DNA of 64,000 bases, taken from Osedax frankpressi (Eukaryota > Annelida > Polychaeta > Sabellida > Siboglinidae). The notes under the pieces are model-generated. The model did not search any database. It was not told where the DNA came from and saw nothing but the letters and a program-made list of their open reading frames with translations. How positions within the stretch are numbered: the stretch's first letter is position 1; each line of letters opens with the position of its first letter. The translations under genes and the position numbers were made by a program. Shown piece after piece: positions 12,330 through 25,200 of this stretch. The stretch is taken from the NCBI GenBank assembly GCA_964035775.1, contig OZ038313.1, forward strand, positions 27,311,007 through 27,375,006, in the 5' to 3' direction.

Positions 12330-14690
12330 CTAATTTCATTATAAATATATGTATTATATTACTATTGAATTTTATTCTTATATCGATTATAGAAAAATTA
12401 ATTATTGTAATACAATAATTACATTTTGAAATTATTAATTAAATTAAATATTTTAAAATTTTCTAAAAATAATTAATGATATAAATTAATCCATTTCTTT
12501 GAACTTAACATGTATATTATTTGGTCATTTCATTATTTGTATATGATTTTAATATGCATATGTGTAATATTACTAAATTATTATTAGATATAATATTTGT
12601 TGTATAAAAACGTAAAACGTATCACCATGGTATAACACTTTGTTTATAGATAAATTCAAATTTAGTAATCAAAATTTACACTAGGAGAAATCAAAGATAA
12701 TAAATTTCTCGCTATTATAATTTTAATTCAAAAATTAAATGTTAAATTCTATATTCATTTATTTATAAAATGAAAAGTATTATACCTGGAGTTAATTTGA
12801 AAGGTTAACATATTACACAAATTATAAAGATTATTATAATAATCAAGTTATTTATTTTTATACACATGAATATATTAATTTTAAAAGTTGCTTTTTTATA
12901 CATGTTTGTAGAATGTAATTCAGTTTATTTTTGATTTTTAACTTAGGTTGATATACTCGTAAAGTAGTAATTATTCTTAGATAATATATGCATATATCAT
13001 TATAATAATTAAAAAATGAGAGTATATTTTATTATAGCATATTTAATTTTCTCCATATATAATAATAATTAAGATTACAATTAATTCATATTGATTATAA
13101 TCATCCTATAAAATAAAATGTAAATACATTTTATGATTAAATATATACGGTATATAATAATATAATGTAAAATAAATATATTGATTTAACACATATATTG
13201 TATTAAATTAATTAAATCATAGTATGCTATATATTACCCCTATACTACCATGTACATTGTACGTTAATGGTGATCTTAACAGTTTTTTGTTCTATGTAAT
13301 TTATTTATGACATTATATATATATAATATACCTTTACAAACATTGTGTTAAATTCTTTTTAACGCAAAAATAGCAGCAATATTTTATAATAATTATATTA
13401 AAATTATAATAAAATTCCTAGCAATACATTTTATTTTATATATTTAATATTATATTTGATTTGATATATATAAAATAAAATATAATACAAATTCCAATAT
13501 ATATTAGAATAGTTAAAACAAAAAATAGAATATACATGATCTAATTAAAATGCAAAATTATTTTAAAAATATAAAATTAGAATATATATAAAGTGGATAT
13601 TTAAATTTAGATAAATTTAGATATATATATTATAAATGTATAATATATATCAAAATTATTACGAATTTAATATGTATAAATTAATTTGAAATAATAATTA
13701 TTATAATTATGATAATTGATTTAATATTAAGTTTAATATTTTATTGAATAAAAATATATTTTTGTAAAAGTAACCAATGCGATATGGTTCTATCTATAAT
13801 ATAATAGATATGGTTCTTGGATATTATATATTTATATATAGCTTTTAATATAAAATTAAAATACAACATATATAATATATTAATACGTTAATAAAAATTC
13901 TACTTCGTCAAGTGATGATAAATAAATGTGCATATAAATGTTAATGTAAGATATTAATATTAATGCAATATTAATGCACATTAATATGCATATTAATGCA
14001 TATTAATGTAAGATTCATATATATATACTTATCAATATTATAAAAAATAAAACATTTAAAATTAATAATATAAATGAATAATTTTTTAATAAACATAGAT
14101 TTCTCATATTGTTTATAATATAGTTTAATTTATAACAAATACTATTTTGACGATATATAATAATTTGTAATGCTAATAAAATATTGTCTGAGATATGTGG
14201 TGCCTGAATTCTCATTCTGATCTGGATATAAGTAAAAAATGATTGCATTTGAAGCACAGTAAACGTGTATATAGATTTAATAATGACACTTCTGATAGAG
14301 GAATTCTCTACTCCCATGTGCAAGAAGGACATTTACATGTGCAAATGTCTAATAATTTGTCATACTTTTCAACATATTTATCGTATTATTCATTCTACTT
14401 TGGAGTTTTTTACAACTTCGGCAATAACTTAAAACACTTAGGCTGCGACGTAAACTATTCAGTTATCTGTCTTTTAATATGTTTAGGTTTGTTATTTGTA
14501 TGAAAGAAAAATATAATTTTAAATTGAAATATAATTACTGCGTATGTGTATTATTATAGAAAAGCATGCAATTATATTTCACAAAGTAGAAATTTCAAAA
14601 GGTCTTTGTCGCTTCACGATTACTGAACAAAATAATAAAAATATTTTAGATTGAGTTCTTATATACAACTTAAATTTAACAAATCCCTTT

Positions 14691-14790
14691 TAGCGGACAG
14701 AATCCCAGGAAAACAATCTTCCTTAATGTACACCTCAATATAATTACACAACGACGATCCTTCTACTTGTCCCAACACATTATATTATTA
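14691..14790 (-). CDS. Candidate exon overlapping the left arm of the inverted repeat
   Basis: Minus-strand frame reads GQVEGSSLCNYIEVYIKED, then CFPGILSAKRDLL, which looks like normal protein rather than AT-rich noise. A possible acceptor is at ...GACAAG and a possible donor at GATTT|GTTAAA. The first half lies in the left arm of the 84-bp inverted repeat, so that arm may be the original copy. No family is recognised and the borders are tentative. Confidence 0.25.
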
Positions 14791-14913
14791 ACATCATGTA
14801 CAGAAAACCAGAATTAGTTTACACTTATGAAGTGTAAACTAATTCTGGTTTTCTGTACATGATGTTAATAATATAATGTGTTGGGACAAGTAGAAGGATC
14901 GTCGTTGTGTAAT
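14743..14913. repeat. Perfect 84-bp inverted repeat with 3-bp spacer
   Basis: Left arm 14743-14826 and right arm 14830-14913 are exact reverse complements, separated by ATG at 14827-14829. The arms begin ATTACACAACGACGATCC. It could form a 171-nt hairpin or cruciform. No flanking target-site duplication or transposon terminus was recognised, and the sequence is not a simple repeat. Confidence 0.97.
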
Positions 14914-16227
14914 CATAAAAAGAAAGAATGATATTTAATAATAATTAACTTAGTGTTTTATCTGACGATATTGTAATTAATAGAAATGTACTCAGGATAT
15001 GTGATTACAGCCACACATTAAGAATTAGAATAACTTTCCATATTAGTTGAGTGTTGTTATGAGTTATTAAAATAAATACTCGTATCGGGTATATAAATCA
15101 TAAGTACATATAGAACATATTATCATATTAAATTACTCTATTATCGTTTTATAGATAACCTGGTGAATAATAACTACAATTATTATGAAAACAAAATAAT
15201 AGCCTCTGAAACATACGCAAAGTAAAATATATCACATCATAAAGAATTCAGAAATAATCTAGGATAAAGAAAATATTACTAAAATACTTTGATAATACAT
15301 TTACCAAATAAAAAAGGTTATAGATGAAGAATAATTTATGTAAATAAAGAATTTTGATAGGATGGAAATAATAAATAAAAGATATGCCTATAAATATAGG
15401 ATATCAATAATAGAAGAAATATAGTCAATCTTATCTTATAATAGATATTTAGTAAGATTAATAGACCAGGTGATTCTAAAAGTATAAGATAGTTATTTTA
15501 TAGTTATTATAATTTAATAATATTCTGGTACAGGGATGTTGTACTATGTAAGTAATTACTTATATAAGTATAATATTCTCTGATATTGCGAATTTTGTAA
15601 GTATGTATTAGTTGTTATGCTATATAATATATAATTTTATATATATTTATATTATATATCTAATTATATCATCAGACTTCGTATCAGTTATCATTAACAG
15701 CAATAGTAACACTATCTTGTATATTATGTAAGGTGTGAGTTCAAAATGTTATTAACTTATTACCCAATAGAATAATGATCTATAATCAGTTTATCTCATT
15801 AGTGATAATTACAGGCTAAAACAAAAACTTTTTATATTCCATTGTTACTATTAGAAATAGTATATAAACTATATTATAAAATATTATAATATATTTATTA
15901 TACAAATATATACTATAATACATTTAGAGGAGCAAAATATGAAATACATATTATTTTATTTGTATAAAGAGATATAATTGTCAGATACTGATTATTATAT
16001 AATATATTATTTGATATATCATATATTATAGATATATTAAGTATGTAGATCTATGTAATAGTAATACTATTATTTTTTATATTCAATTAATTATTAGATC
16101 ATGTAATAAGTTAAATATTTATTTTAGTGATTTATAAATACAATGAAATAAAAATTATATTTCAAATAGAATTATTCTGATGAGAAAATTTGTATTATAT
16201 TTTAAAATATTCATAATTAATATTTAG

Positions 16228-16298
16228 TTTTCGGACGTGCAATTCAATCGTTATCTAAAATAGGAGAAGAACTTTATATTGAACCATTGTCAGAAGGG
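16228..16298 (+). CDS. RAD9A: RAD9 exon: start of first clamp domain
   Basis: Acceptor TATTTAG at 16226-16227 and donor GGG|GTTTGT at 16299. It encodes (V)F-GRAIQSLSKIGEELYIEPLS-EG, matching the [22 protein letters not shown] segment of animal RAD9. Two leading bases complete a codon from an upstream exon that should carry the initiator Met. That exon is not recognised between 14.9 and 16.2 kb. Confidence 0.92.
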
Positions 16299-19200
16299 GT
16301 TTGTTTCTATGGGTGTTTGTGTGAATTATATAATGTATATTTACAAATATTATGATAACAATGTTTATTAACTTATATAATCTTTAAAATATATATTATT
16401 TATTTTCTAAAATCTATTCTAATGTATCTTTATTAATATTGTAAAATATTGTAATCAATACAAGTAAGTTTCATAACTCTCTACACTTCTGTGAAACTTC
16501 TTATGTGAAATTTCTTATGTGAAACTTCTTATGTGAAACTTCTTATGTGAAACTTCTTATGTGAAACTTCTTATGTGAAACTTCTTATGTGAAACTTCTT
16601 ATGTGAAACTTCTTATGTGAAACTTCTTATGTGAAACTTCTTATGTGAAACTTCTTATGTGAAACTTCTTATGTGAAACTTCTTATGTGAAACTTCTTAT
16701 GTGAAACTTCTTATGTGAAACTTCTTATGTGAAACTTCTTATGTGAAACTTCTTATGTGAAACTTCTTATGTGAAACTTCTTATGTGAAACTTCTTATGT
16801 GAAACTTCTTATGTGAAACTTCTTATGTGAAACTTCTTATGTGAAACTTCTTATGTGAAACTTCTTATGTGAAACTTCTTATGTGAAACTTCTTATGTGA
16901 AACTTCTTATGTGAAACTTCTTATGTGAAACTTCTTATGTGAAACTTCTTATGTGAAACTTCTTATGTGAAACTTCTTATGTGAAACTTCTTATGTGAAA
17001 CTTCTTATGTGAAACTTCTTATGTGAAACTTCTTATGTGAAACTTCTTATGTGAAACTTCTTATGTGAAACTTCTTATGTGAAACTTCTTATGTGAAACT
17101 TCTTATGTGAAACTTCTTATGTGAAACTTCTTATGTGAAACTTCTTATGTGAAACTTCTTATGTGAAACTTCTTATGTGAAACTTCTTATGTGAAACTTC
17201 TTATGTGAAACTTCTTATGTGAAACTTCTTATGTGAAACTTCTTATGTGAAACTTCTTATGTGAAACTTCTTATGTGAAACTTCTTATGTGAAACTTCTT
17301 ATGTGAAACTTCTTATGTGAAACTTCTTATGTGAAACTTCTTATGTGAAACTTCTTATGTGAAACTTCTTATGTGAAACTTCTTATGTGAAACTTCTTAT
17401 GTGAAACTTCTTATGTGAAACTTCTTATGTGAAACTTCTTATGTGAAACTTCTTATGTGAAACTTCTTATGTGAAACTTCTTATGTGAAACTTCTTATGT
17501 GAAACTTCTTATGTGAAACTTCTTATGTGAAACTTCTTATGTGAAACTTCTTATGTGAAACTTCTTATGTGAAACTTCTTATGTGAAACTTCTTATGTGA
17601 AACTTCTTATGTGAAACTTCTTATGTGAAACTTCTTATGTGAAACTTCTTATGTGAAACTTCTTATGTGAAACTTCTTATGTGAAACTTCTTATGTGAAA
17701 CTTCTTATGTGAAACTTCTTATGTGAAACTTCTTATGTGAAACTTCTTATGTGAAACTTCTTATGTGAAACTTCTTATGTGAAACTTCTTATGTGAAACT
17801 TCTTATGTGAAACTTCTTATGTGAAACTTCTTATGTGAAACTTCTTATGTGAAACTTCTTATGTGAAACTTCTTATGTGAAACTTCTTATGTGAAACTTC
17901 TTATGTGAAACTTCTTATGTGAAACTTCTTATGTGAAACTTCTTATGTGAAACTTCTTATGTGAAACTTCTTATGTGAAACTTCTTATGTGAAACTTCTT
18001 ATGTGAAACTTCTTATGTGAAACTTCTTATGTGAAACTTCTTATGTGAAACTTCTTATGTGAAACTTCTTATGTGAAACTTCTTATGTGAAACTTCTTAT
18101 GTGAAACTTCTTATGTGAAACTTCTTATGTGAAACTTCTTATGTGAAACTTCTTATGTGAAACTTCTTATGTGAAACTTCTTATGTGAAACTTCTTATGT
18201 GAAACTTCTTATGTGAAACTTCTTATGTGAAACTTCTTATGTGAAACTTCTTATGTGAAACTTCTTATGTGAAACTTCTTATGTGAAACTTCTTATGTGA
18301 AACTTCTTATGTGAAACTTCTTATGTGAAACTTCTTATGTGAAACTTCTTATGTGAAACTTCTTATGTGAAACTTCTTATGTGAAACTTCTTATGTGAAA
18401 CTTCTTATGTGAAACTTCTTATGTGAAACTTCTTATGTGAAACTTCTTATGTGAAACTTCTTATGTGAAACTTCTTATGTGAAACTTCTTATGTGAAACT
18501 TCTTATGTGAAACTTCTTATGTGAAACTTCTTATGTGAAACTTCTTATGTGAAACTTCTTATGTGAAACTTCTTATGTGAAACTTCTTATGTGAAACTTC
18601 TTATGTGAAACTTCTTATGTGAAACTTCTTATGTGAAACTTCTTATGTGAAACTTCTTATGTGAAACTTCTTATGTGAAACTTCTTATGTGAAACTTCTT
18701 ATGTGAAACTTCTTATGTGAAACTTCTTATGTGAAACTTCTTATGTGAAACTTCTTATGTGAAACTTCTTATGTGAAACTTCTTATGTGAAACTTCTTAT
18801 GTGAAACTTCTTATGTGAAACTTCTTATGTGAAACTTCTTATGTGAAACTTCTTATGTGAAACTTCTTATGTGAAACTTCTTATGTGAAACTTCTTATGT
18901 GAAACTTCTTATGTGAAACTTCTTATGTGAAACTTCTTATGTGAAACTTCTTATGTGAAACTTCTTATGTGAAACTTCTTATGTGAAACTTCTTATGTGA
19001 AACTTCTTATGTGAAACTTCTTATGTGAAACTTCTTATGTGAAACTTCTTATGTGAAACTTCTTATGTGAAACTTCTTATGTGAAACTTCTTATGTGAAA
19101 CTTCTTATGTGAAACTTCTTATGTGAAACTTCTTATGTGAAACTTCTTATGTGAAACTTCTTATGTGAAACTTCTTATGTGAAACTTCTTATGTGAAACT

Positions 19201-22200
19201 TCTTATGTGAAACTTCTTATGTGAAACTTCTTATGTGAAACTTCTTATGTGAAACTTCTTATGTGAAACTTCTTATGTGAAACTTCTTATGTGAAACTTC
19301 TTATGTGAAACTTCTTATGTGAAACTTCTTATGTGAAACTTCTTATGTGAAACTTCTTATGTGAAACTTCTTATGTGAAACTTCTTATGTGAAACTTCTT
19401 ATGTGAAACTTCTTATGTGAAACTTCTTATGTGAAACTTCTTATGTGAAACTTCTTATGTGAAACTTCTTATGTGAAACTTCTTATGTGAAACTTCTTAT
19501 GTGAAACTTCTTATGTGAAACTTCTTATGTGAAACTTCTTATGTGAAACTTCTTATGTGAAACTTCTTATGTGAAACTTCTTATGTGAAACTTCTTATGT
19601 GAAACTTCTTATGTGAAACTTCTTATGTGAAACTTCTTATGTGAAACTTCTTATGTGAAACTTCTTATGTGAAACTTCTTATGTGAAACTTCTTATGTGA
19701 AACTTCTTATGTGAAACTTCTTATGTGAAACTTCTTATGTGAAACTTCTTATGTGAAACTTCTTATGTGAAACTTCTTATGTGAAACTTCTTATGTGAAA
19801 CTTCTTATGTGAAACTTCTTATGTGAAACTTCTTATGTGAAACTTCTTATGTGAAACTTCTTATGTGAAACTTCTTATGTGAAACTTCTTATGTGAAACT
19901 TCTTATGTGAAACTTCTTATGTGAAACTTCTTATGTGAAACTTCTTATGTGAAACTTCTTATGTGAAACTTCTTATGTGAAACTTCTTATGTGAAACTTC
20001 TTATGTGAAACTTCTTATGTGAAACTTCTTATGTGAAACTTCTTATGTGAAACTTCTTATGTGAAACTTCTTATGTGAAACTTCTTATGTGAAACTTCTT
20101 ATGTGAAACTTCTTATGTGAAACTTCTTATGTGAAACTTCTTATGTGAAACTTCTTATGTGAAACTTCTTATGTGAAACTTCTTATGTGAAACTTCTTAT
20201 GTGAAACTTCTTATGTGAAACTTCTTATGTGAAACTTCTTATGTGAAACTTCTTATGTGAAACTTCTTATGTGAAACTTCTTATGTGAAACTTCTTATGT
20301 GAAACTTCTTATGTGAAACTTCTTATGTGAAACTTCTTATGTGAAACTTCTTATGTGAAACTTCTTATGTGAAACTTCTTATGTGAAACTTCTTATGTGA
20401 AACTTCTTATGTGAAACTTCTTATGTGAAACTTCTTATGTGAAACTTCTTATGTGAAACTTCTTATGTGAAACTTCTTATGTGAAACTTCTTATGTGAAA
20501 CTTCTTATGTGAAACTTCTTATGTGAAACTTCTTATGTGAAACTTCTTATGTGAAACTTCTTATGTGAAACTTCTTATGTGAAACTTCTTATGTGAAACT
20601 TCTTATGTGAAACTTCTTATGTGAAACTTCTTATGTGAAACTTCTTATGTGAAACTTCTTATGTGAAACTTCTTATGTGAAACTTCTTATGTGAAACTTC
20701 TTATGTGAAACTTCTTATGTGAAACTTCTTATGTGAAACTTCTTATGTGAAACTTCTTATGTGAAACTTCTTATGTGAAACTTCTTATGTGAAACTTCTT
20801 ATGTGAAACTTCTTATGTGAAACTTCTTATGTGAAACTTCTTATGTGAAACTTCTTATGTGAAACTTCTTATGTGAAACTTCTTATGTGAAACTTCTTAT
20901 GTGAAACTTCTTATGTGAAACTTCTTATGTGAAACTTCTTATGTGAAACTTCTTATGTGAAACTTCTTATGTGAAACTTCTTATGTGAAACTTCTTATGT
21001 GAAACTTCTTATGTGAAACTTCTTATGTGAAACTTCTTATGTGAAACTTCTTATGTGAAACTTCTTATGTGAAACTTCTTATGTGAAACTTCTTATGTGA
21101 AACTTCTTATGTGAAACTTCTTATGTGAAACTTCTTATGTGAAACTTCTTATGTGAAACTTCTTATGTGAAACTTCTTATGTGAAACTTCTTATGTGAAA
21201 CTTCTTATGTGAAACTTCTTATGTGAAACTTCTTATGTGAAACTTCTTATGTGAAACTTCTTATGTGAAACTTCTTATGTGAAACTTCTTATGTGAAACT
21301 TCTTATGTGAAACTTCTTATGTGAAACTTCTTATGTGAAACTTCTTATGTGAAACTTCTTATGTGAAACTTCTTATGTGAAACTTCTTATGTGAAACTTC
21401 TTATGTGAAACTTCTTATGTGAAACTTCTTATGTGAAACTTCTTATGTGAAACTTCTTATGTGAAACTTCTTATGTGAAACTTCTTATGTGAAACTTCTT
21501 ATGTGAAACTTCTTATGTGAAACTTCTTATGTGAAACTTCTTATGTGAAACTTCTTATGTGAAACTTCTTATGTGAAACTTCTTATGTGAAACTTCTTAT
21601 GTGAAACTTCTTATGTGAAACTTCTTATGTGAAACTTCTTATGTGAAACTTCTTATGTGAAACTTCTTATGTGAAACTTCTTATGTGAAACTTCTTATGT
21701 GAAACTTCTTATGTGAAACTTCTTATGTGAAACTTCTTATGTGAAACTTCTTATGTGAAACTTCTTATGTGAAACTTCTTATGTGAAACTTCTTATGTGA
21801 AACTTCTTATGTGAAACTTCTTATGTGAAACTTCTTATGTGAAACTTCTTATGTGAAACTTCTTATGTGAAACTTCTTATGTGAAACTTCTTATGTGAAA
21901 CTTCTTATGTGAAACTTCTTATGTGAAACTTCTTATGTGAAACTTCTTATGTGAAACTTCTTATGTGAAACTTCTTATGTGAAACTTCTTATGTGAAACT
22001 TCTTATGTGAAACTTCTTATGTGAAACTTCTTATGTGAAACTTCTTATGTGAAACTTCTTATGTGAAACTTCTTATGTGAAACTTCTTATGTGAAACTTC
22101 TTATGTGAAACTTCTTATGTGAAACTTCTTATGTGAAACTTCTTATGTGAAACTTCTTATGTGAAACTTCTTATGTGAAACTTCTTATGTGAAACTTCTT

Positions 22201-25200
22201 ATGTGAAACTTCTTATGTGAAACTTCTTATGTGAAACTTCTTATGTGAAACTTCTTATGTGAAACTTCTTATGTGAAACTTCTTATGTGAAACTTCTTAT
22301 GTGAAACTTCTTATGTGAAACTTCTTATGTGAAACTTCTTATGTGAAACTTCTTATGTGAAACTTCTTATGTGAAACTTCTTATGTGAAACTTCTTATGT
22401 GAAACTTCTTATGTGAAACTTCTTATGTGAAACTTCTTATGTGAAACTTCTTATGTGAAACTTCTTATGTGAAACTTCTTATGTGAAACTTCTTATGTGA
22501 AACTTCTTATGTGAAACTTCTTATGTGAAACTTCTTATGTGAAACTTCTTATGTGAAACTTCTTATGTGAAACTTCTTATGTGAAACTTCTTATGTGAAA
22601 CTTCTTATGTGAAACTTCTTATGTGAAACTTCTTATGTGAAACTTCTTATGTGAAACTTCTTATGTGAAACTTCTTATGTGAAACTTCTTATGTGAAACT
22701 TCTTATGTGAAACTTCTTATGTGAAACTTCTTATGTGAAACTTCTTATGTGAAACTTCTTATGTGAAACTTCTTATGTGAAACTTCTTATGTGAAACTTC
22801 TTATGTGAAACTTCTTATGTGAAACTTCTTATGTGAAACTTCTTATGTGAAACTTCTTATGTGAAACTTCTTATGTGAAACTTCTTATGTGAAACTTCTT
22901 ATGTGAAACTTCTTATGTGAAACTTCTTATGTGAAACTTCTTATGTGAAACTTCTTATGTGAAACTTCTTATGTGAAACTTCTTATGTGAAACTTCTTAT
23001 GTGAAACTTCTTATGTGAAACTTCTTATGTGAAACTTCTTATGTGAAACTTCTTATGTGAAACTTCTTATGTGAAACTTCTTATGTGAAACTTCTTATGT
23101 GAAACTTCTTATGTGAAACTTCTTATGTGAAACTTCTTATGTGAAACTTCTTATGTGAAACTTCTTATGTGAAACTTCTTATGTGAAACTTCTTATGTGA
23201 AACTTCTTATGTGAAACTTCTTATGTGAAACTTCTTATGTGAAACTTCTTATGTGAAACTTCTTATGTGAAACTTCTTATGTGAAACTTCTTATGTGAAA
23301 CTTCTTATGTGAAACTTCTTATGTGAAACTTCTTATGTGAAACTTCTTATGTGAAACTTCTTATGTGAAACTTCTTATGTGAAACTTCTTATGTGAAACT
23401 TCTTATGTGAAACTTCTTATGTGAAACTTCTTATGTGAAACTTCTTATGTGAAACTTCTTATGTGAAACTTCTTATGTGAAACTTCTTATGTGAAACTTC
23501 TTATGTGAAACTTCTTATGTGAAACTTCTTATGTGAAACTTCTTATGTGAAACTTCTTATGTGAAACTTCTTATGTGAAACTTCTTATGTGAAACTTCTT
23601 ATGTGAAACTTCTTATGTGAAACTTCTTATGTGAAACTTCTTATGTGAAACTTCTTATGTGAAACTTCTTATGTGAAACTTCTTATGTGAAACTTCTTAT
23701 GTGAAACTTCTTATGTGAAACTTCTTATGTGAAACTTCTTATGTGAAACTTCTTATGTGAAACTTCTTATGTGAAACTTCTTATGTGAAACTTCTTATGT
23801 GAAACTTCTTATGTGAAACTTCTTATGTGAAACTTCTTATGTGAAACTTCTTATGTGAAACTTCTTATGTGAAACTTCTTATGTGAAACTTCTTATGTGA
23901 AACTTCTTATGTGAAACTTCTTATGTGAAACTTCTTATGTGAAACTTCTTATGTGAAACTTCTTATGTGAAACTTCTTATGTGAAACTTCTTATGTGAAA
24001 CTTCTTATGTGAAACTTCTTATGTGAAACTTCTTATGTGAAACTTCTTATGTGAAACTTCTTATGTGAAACTTCTTATGTGAAACTTCTTATGTGAAACT
24101 TCTTATGTGAAACTTCTTATGTGAAACTTCTTATGTGAAACTTCTTATGTGAAACTTCTTATGTGAAACTTCTTATGTGAAACTTCTTATGTGAAACTTC
24201 TTATGTGAAACTTCTTATGTGAAACTTCTTATGTGAAACTTCTTATGTGAAACTTCTTATGTGAAACTTCTTATGTGAAACTTCTTATGTGAAACTTCTT
24301 ATGTGAAACTTCTTATGTGAAACTTCTTATGTGAAACTTCTTATGTGAAACTTCTTATGTGAAACTTCTTATGTGAAACTTCTTATGTGAAACTTCTTAT
24401 GTGAAACTTCTTATGTGAAACTTCTTATGTGAAACTTCTTATGTGAAACTTCTTATGTGAAACTTCTTATGTGAAACTTCTTATGTGAAACTTCTTATGT
24501 GAAACTTCTTATGTGAAACTTCTTATGTGAAACTTCTTATGTGAAACTTCTTATGTGAAACTTCTTATGTGAAACTTCTTATGTGAAACTTCTTATGTGA
24601 AACTTCTTATGTGAAACTTCTTATGTGAAACTTCTTATGTGAAACTTCTTATGTGAAACTTCTTATGTGAAACTTCTTATGTGAAACTTCTTATGTGAAA
24701 CTTCTTATGTGAAACTTCTTATGTGAAACTTCTTATGTGAAACTTCTTATGTGAAACTTCTTATGTGAAACTTCTTATGTGAAACTTCTTATGTGAAACT
24801 TCTTATGTGAAACTTCTTATGTGAAACTTCTTATGTGAAACTTCTTATGTGAAACTTCTTATGTGAAACTTCTTATGTGAAACTTCTTATGTGAAACTTC
24901 TTATGTGAAACTTCTTATGTGAAACTTCTTATGTGAAACTTCTTATGTGAAACTTCTTATGTGAAACTTCTTATGTGAAACTTCTTATGTGAAACTTCTT
25001 ATGTGAAACTTCTTATGTGAAACTTCTTATGTGAAACTTCTTATGTGAAACTTCTTATGTGAAACTTCTTATGTGAAACTTCTTATGTGAAACTTCTTAT
25101 GTGAAACTTCTTATGTGAAACTTCTTATGTGAAACTTCTTATGTGAAACTTCTTATGTGAAATTTCTTATGTGAAACTTCTTATGTGAAACTTCTTATGT

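Noticed and set aside
14015-14503. Overlapping open frames on both strands near 14.2 kb
   Set aside because: Some stretches look protein-like (minus: QNENSGTTYLRQYF), but no consistent exon borders or family could be found.
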